DNA of 53,123 nt from Candidatus Poribacteria bacterium (lineage in GTDB: Bacteria > Poribacteria > WGA-4E > WGA-3G). The DNA lies in contig JAPOQK010000058.1 of NCBI GenBank assembly GCA_026710795.1, positions 1 to 53,123 of the forward strand, read 5' to 3'. Position 1 is the first letter of the stretch; each line of letters begins with the position of its first letter. This document shows positions 34,466-42,351 of this stretch, piece after piece. A model generated the notes under the pieces. That model was not told where the DNA came from, made no database searches, and worked only from the letters and a program-made list of their open reading frames with translations. Position numbers and translations under genes: made by a program.

Positions 34466-35530
34466 ATGGCGTCTAAAAAGAAAGCGGTACGAGTTGCTGT
34501 CGTAGGTATGGGTATTGGAAGACCAAATGGTGCAGCTTTATCACGAAATAATAGAGGAAAAGTTGTTGCACTCTGTGATCTTGATAAAGACCGCATGAAA
34601 GGTTTTGCAAAGGATTTACCCGGTAAAGTGAAACTCTATACGGATTATAAAGAAATGTGCCAAGCATCCGATATAGATGCAGTATTTGTAGGTACGCCCA
34701 ATCAGTGGCATGTACCCATTGCATTGGAAGCAGTTCGGAACGGCAAACATGTCATGGTTACCAAACCTTTAGCTGATAACGAGGATGCTGCAAAGGAATT
34801 AGTAAAAGAAGCCGAATCAGCAGGTGTGGTGAATATGATGTCGCTTTCTACACGTTTCGGACCTAGTTGCCAACATCTTGGACACCTTGCACGTGAAGAT
34901 TATTTTGGAGAACTCTATTATGCGCGTGCGCGAAGTGTGCGACGTAGTGGTATCCCCGCATGGAATCTCGGCTTCATACAGAAAGGTGGTGGTGCGTTCA
35001 GAGACATGGGAGTGCATGTGCTTGATTCTGTGTGGTGGATAATGGGTATGCCAAAACCTGTTGCTGTTCTCGGTGCAGCAGGTGCTAAATTCGGACCTCG
35101 TGGACTTGGGTATTGGAATAACACTAAAGCTCCGAAAGATATATATGAGAAATATGATTCTGATGACTATGCTGGCGGATTTATTACCTTTGAAAATGGT
35201 GTTGGACTGATGGTAGAAAGTTTCTGGGCTTCACATCAGCCAGGAGAATTCCAAATTGAACTCTTTGGAACGGAGGCTGGGGCTACATTGAGTCCTCTTA
35301 AAGCATATCGAAATTCTAAAATAGGTGAATTTGAGGACATAGATATTAAATTACCAAAAAGTAAGTATAACGAAGCTTGGGATGCAATTGCAGATCATTT
35401 TATTGAATGCATCTTAGATGACGTGGAATGTCAAGCTCCTCTTCAACACGGACTGATTGTGCAGGTTATGATGGAAGGTCTATTAAAAAGTGGTGAGACA
35501 GGACGCGAAGTACAGCTTGAGGTAGAATAA
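34466..35530 (+). CDS. Gfo/Idh/MocA-family dehydrogenase
   Basis: A 354-residue dehydrogenase with the cofactor loop VVGMGIGRPNG (12-22) and VVALCDLDKDR, which favours NAD. The usual catalytic Glu-Lys-Pro is Thr99-Lys100-Pro101 (VMVTKPLAD), keeping the lysine. The C-terminal domain has GGGAFRDMGVHVLDSVWWIMG with the conserved His. AAAAGG precedes the ATG. It is the first gene of the operon 34466-40336; gaps of 2, 30 and 31 bp follow. The ribosome site of the next gene is inside its last codons, so the two are translationally coupled. An oxidised sugar or inositol-like substrate is likely. Confidence 0.9.
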   Translation: MASKKKAVRVAVVGMGIGRPNGAALSRNNRGKVVALCDLDKDRMKGFAKDLPGKVKLYTDYKEMCQASDIDAVFVGTPNQWHVPIALEAVRNGKHVMVTKPLADNEDAAKELVKEAESAGVVNMMSLSTRFGPSCQHLGHLAREDYFGELYYARARSVRRSGIPAWNLGFIQKGGGAFRDMGVHVLDSVWWIMGMPKPVAVLGAAGAKFGPRGLGYWNNTKAPKDIYEKYDSDDYAGGFITFENGVGLMVESFWASHQPGEFQIELFGTEAGATLSPLKAYRNSKIGEFEDIDIKLPKSKYNEAWDAIADHFIECILDDVECQAPLQHGLIVQVMMEGLLKSGETGREVQLEVE

Positions 35531-35532
35531 AT

Positions 35533-36249
35533 ATGGATGTTGATTTAACTACTCTGAGAGAGGATTTTGAGCAAACTGGATTTGCAATCGCCCCAAATCT
35601 ATTCTCGCGTAATGAGGCACAACAGTTAAAACATGAATGTATAAATATACTGGATGCTGTAAAGGAAGAGACAGGTTCCGTTGCAGGACACGGAGTTCAT
35701 GTTGGGTTAGCTGCCCGAAGTCCGGTATTTCAAGAGGCAGTTGGTGATGTACGTATTCTTGATATTCTGGAAACAATTCTTTCTCCGAATATAGAATTTC
35801 TAAGTGACAAAGTGGTTTTCAAGAGTGAATCGATGACTTTTGCAAGCCCTTGGCACCAAGATTGGCACTATTGGCATGGGGCACATAAACACTCAATTTG
35901 GGTTGCACTTGATGATGCCACTGTTGATAATGGATGCCTCAAACTATTTCCTGGATCACACACATCTGCAATAGTACATGATGGTGATGCAAGTGACGGT
36001 CATGGCTTTGGAAACCGTTTACGTCCTGATGCTATAGATGAGGACCTTGCAATCACAGCTGAATTAGAGGCAGGAGGTGCAGTCTTTTTCCATGATCTTA
36101 CGCTACATGCGAGTCATCCTAATAAATCAGGTGAGGAACGTTGGGTCTGGATTCCAACGTATCGCGATGCTGTAGTGGAAGACAACGATTATCCTTGGGC
36201 AGTTGCTGCTAAAGTTGTACGTGGTGAAAAGGTAAACAGCAGTAAATAG
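35533..36249 (+). CDS. Phytanoyl-CoA dioxygenase family (PhyH) Fe(II)/2-oxoglutarate enzyme
   Basis: A 238-residue non-haem iron dioxygenase. The iron triad is visible as His108 and Asp110 in SPWHQDWHYWHG and His192 in FFHDLTLHASHPNKSG, with Arg203 (EERW) placed to bind 2-oxoglutarate. PhyH-like proteins are unusually numerous in Poribacteria and act on diverse small molecules. In this operon, between a dehydrogenase and a sugar isomerase, hydroxylation or oxidative demethylation of a sugar-like compound is a reasonable guess; lipid oxidation is less likely. It starts two bases after the upstream stop. Confidence 0.9.
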   Translation: MDVDLTTLREDFEQTGFAIAPNLFSRNEAQQLKHECINILDAVKEETGSVAGHGVHVGLAARSPVFQEAVGDVRILDILETILSPNIEFLSDKVVFKSESMTFASPWHQDWHYWHGAHKHSIWVALDDATVDNGCLKLFPGSHTSAIVHDGDASDGHGFGNRLRPDAIDEDLAITAELEAGGAVFFHDLTLHASHPNKSGEERWVWIPTYRDAVVEDNDYPWAVAAKVVRGEKVNSSK

Positions 36250-36279
36250 AAATAAAGTAATAGTATTATAGGAGTAACC

Positions 36280-37134
36280 ATGTTTAAAAATCTAAGTACT
36301 GGTGCAATTGGTATCCAGGCTAATATGGCTGAAGGGTTAACATTAGCTAAAGAAGCTGGATTTGATGGACTTGACCTAAATATTGGCGAGGCAAGTCAAC
36401 TTGCTGAAGAACACTCAGTCCAACATGTAAAAGACCTTTGGGAAGATGCTGGTATTACAATGGGTGGTTGGGGATTCGGTGTTAATTGGCGTGGGTCTGA
36501 TGCAGATTATTACGCTGGATTATCGCAGCTACCTGCAAGAGCTGAACTTGCTGCTGAACTCGGTTGTTTCAGAACAACTACTGTCGTGGGTCCTGCATCA
36601 AACGATATGTCCTTTCAGGAAAATTGGGATTTTTCAGTTAAAAGGCTGCGTTCCGTTGCAGAAATCCTAAATGTACACGGTCATGCCATTGGTCTTGAAT
36701 TTATCGGTCCAGCCACCAGTCGAAAAAGTGCAAAACACCTATTCGCTTATTCTATGGATGCAATGTTGGGACTTGCTGCTGCAGTGGGAACGGGTAATGT
36801 TGGCTTGTTATTTGACACATGGCACTGGTATACATGTCGTTCTACAGTTGACGATGTACGAAAATTATCCGCATCTGACGTTGTATATGTTCATATAAAT
36901 GATGCTCCAGCCGGGATTGATCCAGATGAACAAATTGACAACATCCGTTGCTTACCCGCAGAGACTGGTGTTATACCACTTACAGAATTGATGCAGATCC
37001 TAAGCGAGATCGGTTATGATGGTCCAGTAACTCCAGAACCTTTCAGTAAGAGTGTCAATGAAATGTCCCCACCTGAAGCAGCAAAAACTACTGCAAAATC
37101 TCTTAAACAAGTCTGGGATAACGCAGGACTTTAA
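36280..37134 (+). CDS. Sugar phosphate isomerase/epimerase (xylose isomerase-like TIM barrel)
   Basis: A 284-residue TIM-barrel protein of the AP-endonuclease-2/xylose-isomerase-like family. Metal ligands appear as Glu140 (IGLEFIGP), Asp179 and His182 (LLFDTWHWY), His205 (VVYVHINDAP) and Glu253 (PVTPEPFS), the normal set for hydroxypyruvate isomerase or tagatose-3-epimerase relatives. GGAG lies before the ATG. With a Gfo/Idh dehydrogenase and an enolase-superfamily dehydratase in the same operon it probably interconverts keto-sugars of a catabolic route. Substrate unknown. Confidence 0.9.
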   Translation: MFKNLSTGAIGIQANMAEGLTLAKEAGFDGLDLNIGEASQLAEEHSVQHVKDLWEDAGITMGGWGFGVNWRGSDADYYAGLSQLPARAELAAELGCFRTTTVVGPASNDMSFQENWDFSVKRLRSVAEILNVHGHAIGLEFIGPATSRKSAKHLFAYSMDAMLGLAAAVGTGNVGLLFDTWHWYTCRSTVDDVRKLSASDVVYVHINDAPAGIDPDEQIDNIRCLPAETGVIPLTELMQILSEIGYDGPVTPEPFSKSVNEMSPPEAAKTTAKSLKQVWDNAGL

Positions 37135-37165
37135 TATAGCACACGCAGTATAGAAAGGAACATGA

Positions 37166-37972
37166 GTGCAACTTATTAATAAAGAGAATATATTAGCAAT
37201 CACACACACTTGGGATGGTGAAAGATTTCCGGATGGAAGACCGCGCGTATCAGATGATATTCTTCAACGCATGAAGTCAATCACAATTGAACAAGCATGG
37301 GGTGTTCTAAATGGCAATGGATATAAATTTCAATTCGCAGGTGATTGGTTGAACTTACATCCTGAACGTGTTCTTGTTGGTAGAGCCGTAACATGTGCTT
37401 TTGTTCCAATCCGTCCAGATTTCAATGATGCTGTCTCCACTCAGGGAGAAAAGGATGGTCGCGTTGGTGGTCAAAACTCATGGGTCATTGACACCCTTGT
37501 CAGTGACGATGTTATTGTCGTAGACCTTTTTGGTAAAGTCAAAGATGGCACATTCGCAGGTGATAATCTTGGTAACTCTATTTATGCCAAAACAGGTACT
37601 GGCATGGTAATTGATGGTGGCATTCGTGATCTGGATGGCATCTATGAACTACCGGATTTTGCAACATTTGTACGTGGAGTGGATCCTACCGGTATTGCAA
37701 ACGTAACCCTAACTGGGATAAACATACCCATCCGAATTGATGAAGCCACCGTTTTACCTGGTGATATTGTATTAGGTAGACGTGGCGGTGTAATCTTTAT
37801 TCCACCACACTTCGCACAACAGGTAGTTGAAAGGGGTGAAGAGGTAAATCTACGGGATCGGTTCGGACATCAACGATTGAGAGAAGGAATCTACACTCCA
37901 GGTGAAATCGATAGAAAATGGTCAGAAGAGATTGAAAAAGATTTCGCTGAGTGGACAGAAACTCAACAATAA
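37166..37972 (+). CDS. RraA-like / 4-hydroxy-2-oxoglutarate aldolase-type protein
   Basis: A 268-residue protein starting at GTG, with AAAGGAA upstream; an ATG four bases earlier is out of frame and closes at once. It has the family's VGRAVTCAFVP, DTLVSDDVIVVDLFGK, the substrate loop MVIDGGIRDLDGI with its Arg-Asp pair, and PGDIVLGRRGGVIFIPP. RraA-like proteins include RNase E inhibitors and metal-dependent HMG/CHA aldolases or oxaloacetate decarboxylases; in this operon the aldolase or decarboxylase activity is the better fit. It is longer at the N-terminus than typical RraA. Confidence 0.85.
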   Translation: MQLINKENILAITHTWDGERFPDGRPRVSDDILQRMKSITIEQAWGVLNGNGYKFQFAGDWLNLHPERVLVGRAVTCAFVPIRPDFNDAVSTQGEKDGRVGGQNSWVIDTLVSDDVIVVDLFGKVKDGTFAGDNLGNSIYAKTGTGMVIDGGIRDLDGIYELPDFATFVRGVDPTGIANVTLTGINIPIRIDEATVLPGDIVLGRRGGVIFIPPHFAQQVVERGEEVNLRDRFGHQRLREGIYTPGEIDRKWSEEIEKDFAEWTETQQ

Positions 37973-38015
37973 CATTGTTGAGTTGACAACATTTTATTCA
38001 TTAAGGTTATATATA

Positions 38016-38726
38016 TTGCGAGATTATCATAAGGTCATTAATAGATTAGAAAAGTTAAATCTTCCAGTCAACATTATCGGAGTCATTAACACCTACCCTA
38101 TTCATCAGTTCAATCTTAAATCACAAGTAGTTAATCCCAAGCATATCCTAATAACCGGTGGGATGCATGGAGATGAACCAGCAAGTGTGGAAGCAGTTTT
38201 ACAGTTTTTAGAGCGAGTTCCTACTCAACTTCAACAGCAGTTTTCCTTTACAGTAATTCCCTGTATCAACCCTTACGGTTATGTTCACAATACACGTGAA
38301 AATCAAGATGGAATAGATATTAACAGGTCCTTTGAAACCGACGAGGTACCGGAAGTAACGATTATAAAAGAAGCTATTGATAATATGCATTTTTTATTTA
38401 CAATAGACTTTCACGAGGATTATGAAGCAAAAGGTTTTTACCTATATGAAGGCAAACGTGATGAGCAATATTTTGGTCCTGAAATTGCAGACAAGGTCAA
38501 AATATTTGGTCCAATTGATTCAGATGACTCAGGTGAAGATACAACAGAAATTGTTCAAGGTGTATACAAGGTTGCCTCTAAATGGGGTACAAAAGGCTTA
38601 GCACCCTACCTCATACATTTCCATACTGAACATGTACTTATTACAGAAACACCGACAGTTTGGTCGCTGAAACAACGTGTCAATCTCCATTTAGGGGTGT
38701 TGGATACTGCCTTACAAATGCTTTAA
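38016..38726 (+). CDS. M14-family-like zinc carboxypeptidase/deacylase
   Basis: About 236 residues if it begins at the TTG at 38016, with AAGG nine bases upstream. A longer frame from a GTG at 37902 would overlap the RraA-like gene by 71 bp. The zinc site is HGDE (His51, Glu54 in ITGGMHGDEPAS) with His133 (TIDFHEDYE). NPYGYVHNTRENQDG and IDINRSF match substrate-binding motifs of M14 peptidases and of the aspartoacylase/succinylglutamate desuccinylase branch. A late LITETPTVW may supply the catalytic Glu. The enzyme probably hydrolyses an amide or small peptide-like substrate. Start site uncertain. Confidence 0.8.
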   Translation: MRDYHKVINRLEKLNLPVNIIGVINTYPIHQFNLKSQVVNPKHILITGGMHGDEPASVEAVLQFLERVPTQLQQQFSFTVIPCINPYGYVHNTRENQDGIDINRSFETDEVPEVTIIKEAIDNMHFLFTIDFHEDYEAKGFYLYEGKRDEQYFGPEIADKVKIFGPIDSDDSGEDTTEIVQGVYKVASKWGTKGLAPYLIHFHTEHVLITETPTVWSLKQRVNLHLGVLDTALQML

Positions 38727-38736
38727 GGAGATTTTG

Positions 38737-39996
38737 ATGGATACACAACCCATACTACCAAATGTAAATGTAGCTTCCCGTCCTTCAGAACTAAAAATTA
38801 CAGATATGCGTATCGTTCGCACACAAGTCGGTGGTCCCATACTGAAACTGGACACGAATCAGGGGATTTACGGTCTTGGAGAGGTGCGAGACGGAGGGAG
38901 TCCAACGTATGCTTTGATGCTAAAAAGTCGTATAATGGGTGAAAACCCATGTAACGTTGACAAGATCTTCAGACAGATAAAACAGTTTGGTCATCATGCA
39001 AGACAAGGTGGCGGTGTCTGTGGAATAGAAATGGCGTTAATGGATCTGGCAGGAAAAGCTTATGGAGTACCTTGTTACCAACTTGCTGGTGGTAAATTCA
39101 GAGATAAAATCCGTTGTTATAGTGATACACCATCACTTAAAGACCCTGAAGCAATGGGAAATAAACTTCAAGAAAGGATTGATAGAGGATTCACATTTTT
39201 GAAGATGGATTTAGGTATAGGCTTACTACGTGGTATACCTGGTACACTTTCTGCCCCTGATGGAAATTTAGAAACGCATAACTTGATGCACCCATTTACA
39301 GGTATCCGTCTGACAGAAAAAGGTATTAGTATTCTATGTGATTATGTTGAAACTGTGCGTGAGGTTATCGGATATGAAATCCCTCTGGCAGTGGATCATT
39401 TTGGACATATAGGTATTGAGGATTGTATCCGTCTTGCAAGGGCATTGGAGAAATACAATCTTGCGTGGTTAGAGGATATGGTTCCATGGCAATATACTGA
39501 CCAGTATGTCCACCTCTCAAATTCCTGTGCAACTCCAATTTGTACAGGTGAGGATATATATTGCAAAGAGGATTTTATGCCATTGTTTGAAAATAGAGCG
39601 ATTGCAGTTTGTCATCCGGATATTGCGACATCTGGTGGAATTCTGGAGACCAAGAAAATCGGGGACCTTGCTGAGGAACACGGTATCGCAATGGCGTTAC
39701 ACATGGCAGGTACACCAGTATGTGCTATGGCAAGTGTTCACTGTGCCGCGGCTACATCAAACTTTATGGTATTAGAAAATCACTCAGTGGATAATCCTTG
39801 GTGGGATGAAATGGTAACCGGTTTACCTAATCCGATTATCCAAGATGGTTATATTTCAGTTCCAGATACACCGGGATTGGGTATTGATTTAAACGAAGAA
39901 GTGATCAAAGAACATCTACATACATCAGAAACAGGATATTTCTTACCAACTACTGAATGGGATAAGGAACGTTCACATGATCGGTTGTGGAGTTAG
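38737..39996 (+). CDS. Enolase-superfamily dehydratase (mandelate racemase/muconate lactonizing family)
   Basis: A 419-residue enzyme from the ATG at 38737, after AAGGAG. Metal ligands are Asp220 (LAVDHFGH), Glu246 (WLEDMVPW) and Glu272 (CTGEDIY). A likely base is Lys156 in FLKMDLG, and the HMAGTP His322 is placed like that of mandelate-racemase-type acid-sugar dehydratases. The combination is typical of enzymes that remove water from aldonate or uronate sugars to give 2-keto-3-deoxy acids. This supports an operon for breakdown of an acid sugar. It is followed 25 bp later by a DUF971 gene. Confidence 0.9.
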   Translation: MDTQPILPNVNVASRPSELKITDMRIVRTQVGGPILKLDTNQGIYGLGEVRDGGSPTYALMLKSRIMGENPCNVDKIFRQIKQFGHHARQGGGVCGIEMALMDLAGKAYGVPCYQLAGGKFRDKIRCYSDTPSLKDPEAMGNKLQERIDRGFTFLKMDLGIGLLRGIPGTLSAPDGNLETHNLMHPFTGIRLTEKGISILCDYVETVREVIGYEIPLAVDHFGHIGIEDCIRLARALEKYNLAWLEDMVPWQYTDQYVHLSNSCATPICTGEDIYCKEDFMPLFENRAIAVCHPDIATSGGILETKKIGDLAEEHGIAMALHMAGTPVCAMASVHCAAATSNFMVLENHSVDNPWWDEMVTGLPNPIIQDGYISVPDTPGLGIDLNEEVIKEHLHTSETGYFLPTTEWDKERSHDRLWS

Positions 39997-40021
39997 TTTT
40001 AAATTATAAGGACAACTTCAA

Positions 40022-40336
40022 ATGCAAGAATTCCAACCTACTGAAATCAAACGATTACCACATAGTTTGGCAATTAAATGGAAAGATGGACATCAGAGTG
40101 AACATTCATACAGAATACTCCGAGAGAAATGTCCATGCGCAAGATGTACTGCAGAAAAACAAAAAGAAAATCCTTTTCATTTATTGCCTTCAGAAGATTA
40201 TTGGGATAAACTACATTTGGTGGGTATACAACGGGTAGGACGGTATGCAATACAGTTACAGTGGAGCGATGGACACAAGACTGGTATTTATACTTTCACT
40301 TTTTTACGTGAGTTGTCTGAACAAACAGATTCCTAA
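40022..40336 (+). CDS. DUF971-containing protein
   Basis: A 104-residue protein of the DUF971 family, related to the N-terminal domain of gamma-butyrobetaine hydroxylase. LAIKWKDGHQSEHSYRILRE, CPCARC and LQWSDGHKTGIYTFTFLREL are visible, with three Cys that may bind zinc. AAGGAC precedes the ATG. It ends the plus-strand operon. Family members often sit near Fe-S assembly proteins such as Mrp/ApbC, but no such gene is adjacent here. Function not established. Confidence 0.85.
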   Translation: MQEFQPTEIKRLPHSLAIKWKDGHQSEHSYRILREKCPCARCTAEKQKENPFHLLPSEDYWDKLHLVGIQRVGRYAIQLQWSDGHKTGIYTFTFLRELSEQTDS

Positions 40337-40370
40337 ATCCTTGATAACCCATTACACAGATAATTTTAGA

Positions 40371-40964
40371 TTATTCATCTATCAACTGTGACACTAAATA
40401 GCAGTTTGGTGTCTTTTTATCTGCTCCAAGAGAATCACTTAAAGTTTTACATCTACGCCAATATTCAGCATATTTAATTGGTTGATAGTTCCTGCGTTGT
40501 CCGATAAAGGTTTTCTTACAACATGCTAATTCACTACCATTATCAATTGGATAACCCCATACACGACATATCACTGGACGATGCTCATATACAGAACAGA
40601 CTCCTCCAATCAACATAGGGCACTCACCATAGGACTTGCCCTTTATAACCTGAATTGCTTCCATACCTGAATCTTTTACCATTTCATCTGGAGAGTGACC
40701 TTCCGCCTCTAAAACATTGATAGTTAGTTGTGCTTTTTGTCGTATATGTTGACGAATTACCTTTGGGAGAGCATCCAATCCAATCTTTAAATCCCGTGCT
40801 TCTACTTCACTGATTGGAATTGTGGCAGTATTTAAACAACAAGCAAAACAGTTTGAAGGACAAGGAACGCCTCCGTATTCCTTTTTCAAACGTTCAACAT
40901 CTTTATTGATCTCATCTACAAGTTCATTATACGTCTGCATTACTTGCTCGGGAAGAGATGACAT
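40371..40964 (-). CDS. YkgJ-family cysteine-cluster protein
   Basis: A 197-residue protein of the YkgJ/UPF0153 family, thought to bind an Fe-S cluster or zinc. Cysteines are at 35, 39, 42 and 43 (VPCPSNCFACCLN), then ECPMLIGGVCSVYEHRPVIC with RVWGYP, and ACCKKTF later. The N-terminus is helical, with a possible coiled coil (residues 8-28). The ATG immediately follows the stop of the cold-shock/Sm-like gene, so the two are probably cotranscribed. The biochemical role of the family is unknown; association with an RNA-binding protein is notable. Confidence 0.85.
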   Translation of the reverse strand: MSSLPEQVMQTYNELVDEINKDVERLKKEYGGVPCPSNCFACCLNTATIPISEVEARDLKIGLDALPKVIRQHIRQKAQLTINVLEAEGHSPDEMVKDSGMEAIQVIKGKSYGECPMLIGGVCSVYEHRPVICRVWGYPIDNGSELACCKKTFIGQRRNYQPIKYAEYWRRCKTLSDSLGADKKTPNCYLVSQLIDE

Positions 40965-41900
40965 TTATTCTTCTCCATCTACTAAGGAAAAATCACAAAT
41001 TGCATGTCGGAATACAACTATCTTTGCTCCATTTTTCAACACCATTTTTATTTCATAAGGACTAATCCAATCGACTGTTCCTTGAAAAATTTCTCCTTCG
41101 CGAAGTGTGATTAATATTGAGTTACCATCTTTTCTTGCTTCGCGAATTATTCTATTATCTATTTCATAAACATCGTTTTGGGTTATAATGGGTTGGAGTT
41201 GCTTGTCCTTTATTTCTTCATCATATTGAAGGATAGCGATTACATTTTCTGCATCAATATCCTTGTAACAATATTTGACTTCAGTTTTCTGGATTATTCT
41301 TTCTTTGCCATTGCAATTGAGAGTCAAACCAGAAAGTGTCATTTCGAGAACAACAGCAGGCAAATGATCGTTATTGTATAAAGCAAAAAACATCGGTGTT
41401 TCAAAATTAATCTGTTTCAGTATATATAGGTCACCGAAACTTAGTTGTCTTGAAGAATGTTCTTTTACATCAACTGTAGTATCCTTATGTTTATCCGTTT
41501 GAGATTGTGTTGTTGATTCGTTATGGGAATCTTCTTTCAATTCTGTATCGGATGGATTAAATTTTGTGTCAGCAGTGTCATTCGGTATAGGTTTCTCATT
41601 ATCAAATACCTGATCTTGATTTTGTGATGGAAAACCTGAGTATCCACGGGGTATTATTGTTTTTCCTTGTCGCAACCATCTACGTTCTGTTGGTGTTAGT
41701 AATACCTCAACGTTTTTTGCAACTAATCCTTTATCTCCTTCAACAACATTATATTTAACTCGCTGACCAACACGTAATTCCTCATAATCTGCATGCTTAA
41801 TTGCAGAACTGTGTAAAAAGACATCCTCTTCACTGCTGTCTTGCGCAATAAAACCGAATCCTTTATCCAAATTGTAATACTTTATCCGTCCTGTAGGCAT
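40965..41900 (-). CDS. Cold-shock domain protein with two Hfq/Sm-like domains
   Basis: A 311-residue predicted RNA-binding protein. Residues 1-68 are a cold-shock domain with RNP1 KGFGFIAQ (13-20) and RNP2 DVFLHSS (26-32). Residues 70-150 are a low-complexity acidic and polar linker. Two compact beta-rich repeats follow, about 155-212 and 250-306. The second resembles Hfq: DGNSILITLREGEIFQGTV as Sm1-like and VVFRHAICDF as Sm2, close to the YKHAI motif of Hfq. The first, FFALYNNDHLPAVVLEM and NGKERIIQKTEVKYC, has the same outline but is weaker. An RNA chaperone role is inferred. The ATG has AGGAG upstream. Confidence 0.75.
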   Translation of the reverse strand: MPTGRIKYYNLDKGFGFIAQDSSEEDVFLHSSAIKHADYEELRVGQRVKYNVVEGDKGLVAKNVEVLLTPTERRWLRQGKTIIPRGYSGFPSQNQDQVFDNEKPIPNDTADTKFNPSDTELKEDSHNESTTQSQTDKHKDTTVDVKEHSSRQLSFGDLYILKQINFETPMFFALYNNDHLPAVVLEMTLSGLTLNCNGKERIIQKTEVKYCYKDIDAENVIAILQYDEEIKDKQLQPIITQNDVYEIDNRIIREARKDGNSILITLREGEIFQGTVDWISPYEIKMVLKNGAKIVVFRHAICDFSLVDGEE

Positions 41901-42351
41901 TATCTGCTCCTATGATTTCCTCCGCTTTTGTAAGTAGTTTTACTTATTAGCGTATTGATGCAAGTATTTAACTGCAGCTGTCTTGTAAGACCATATTTTG
42001 ATTAAATACCCGTTCATAAAATCATCTGTGTTGCCACTCCTATATACCATGACATCTAACAGAATCTTAGCAACGAGAATTTGCCTCGTAGCCGAATTGG
42101 ATGTTTCTTTTGACATAACAACGCTTTTTTTCTATAATTCAACCAAGGTAACTAAATTGTAAGTAGTTAATGCAATCATTTCTGTGTACATATCACAGAG
42201 AACAAGTACACTTCCTTATAGTACATCATATAGCAATCTATTTGTCAAGTATGTTTTGTAAATCTCTCTATATTGTTATTTAACTCAATATGTTCAAAAA
42301 ATATAATACACTTCACAGTAGTATTTAATATTTTAGTTAAAAGGAGAAATC
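41901..42351. other. Divergent intergenic region with long leader
   Basis: No gene is seen. It carries the promoter at 42110-42138 for the amidohydrolase gene and a small TAAGTA-GTTT-TACTTA hairpin (41931-41946) in the leader of the cold-shock gene. The transcript from the promoter would have about 205 nt of untranslated leader, for which no known riboswitch pattern was recognised. Confidence 0.5.
42110..42138 (+). promoter_or_regulatory. Perfect-consensus sigma70 promoter of the amidohydrolase gene
   Basis: TTGACA (42110-42115), a 17-bp spacer and TATAAT (42133-42138), on the strand of the gene at 42352. Confidence 0.7.

Noticed and set aside
37902..38015. Longer N-terminus for the M14-like protein.
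   Set aside because: It would overlap the preceding gene by 71 bp and encodes no family residues; the TTG at 38016 has an AAGG site.
42060..42110. A tRNA-like stem (GCAACGAGAATTTGCCTCGTAGC).
   Set aside because: Only one imperfect stem is present; there is no cloverleaf, T-loop or CCA-compatible acceptor stem.
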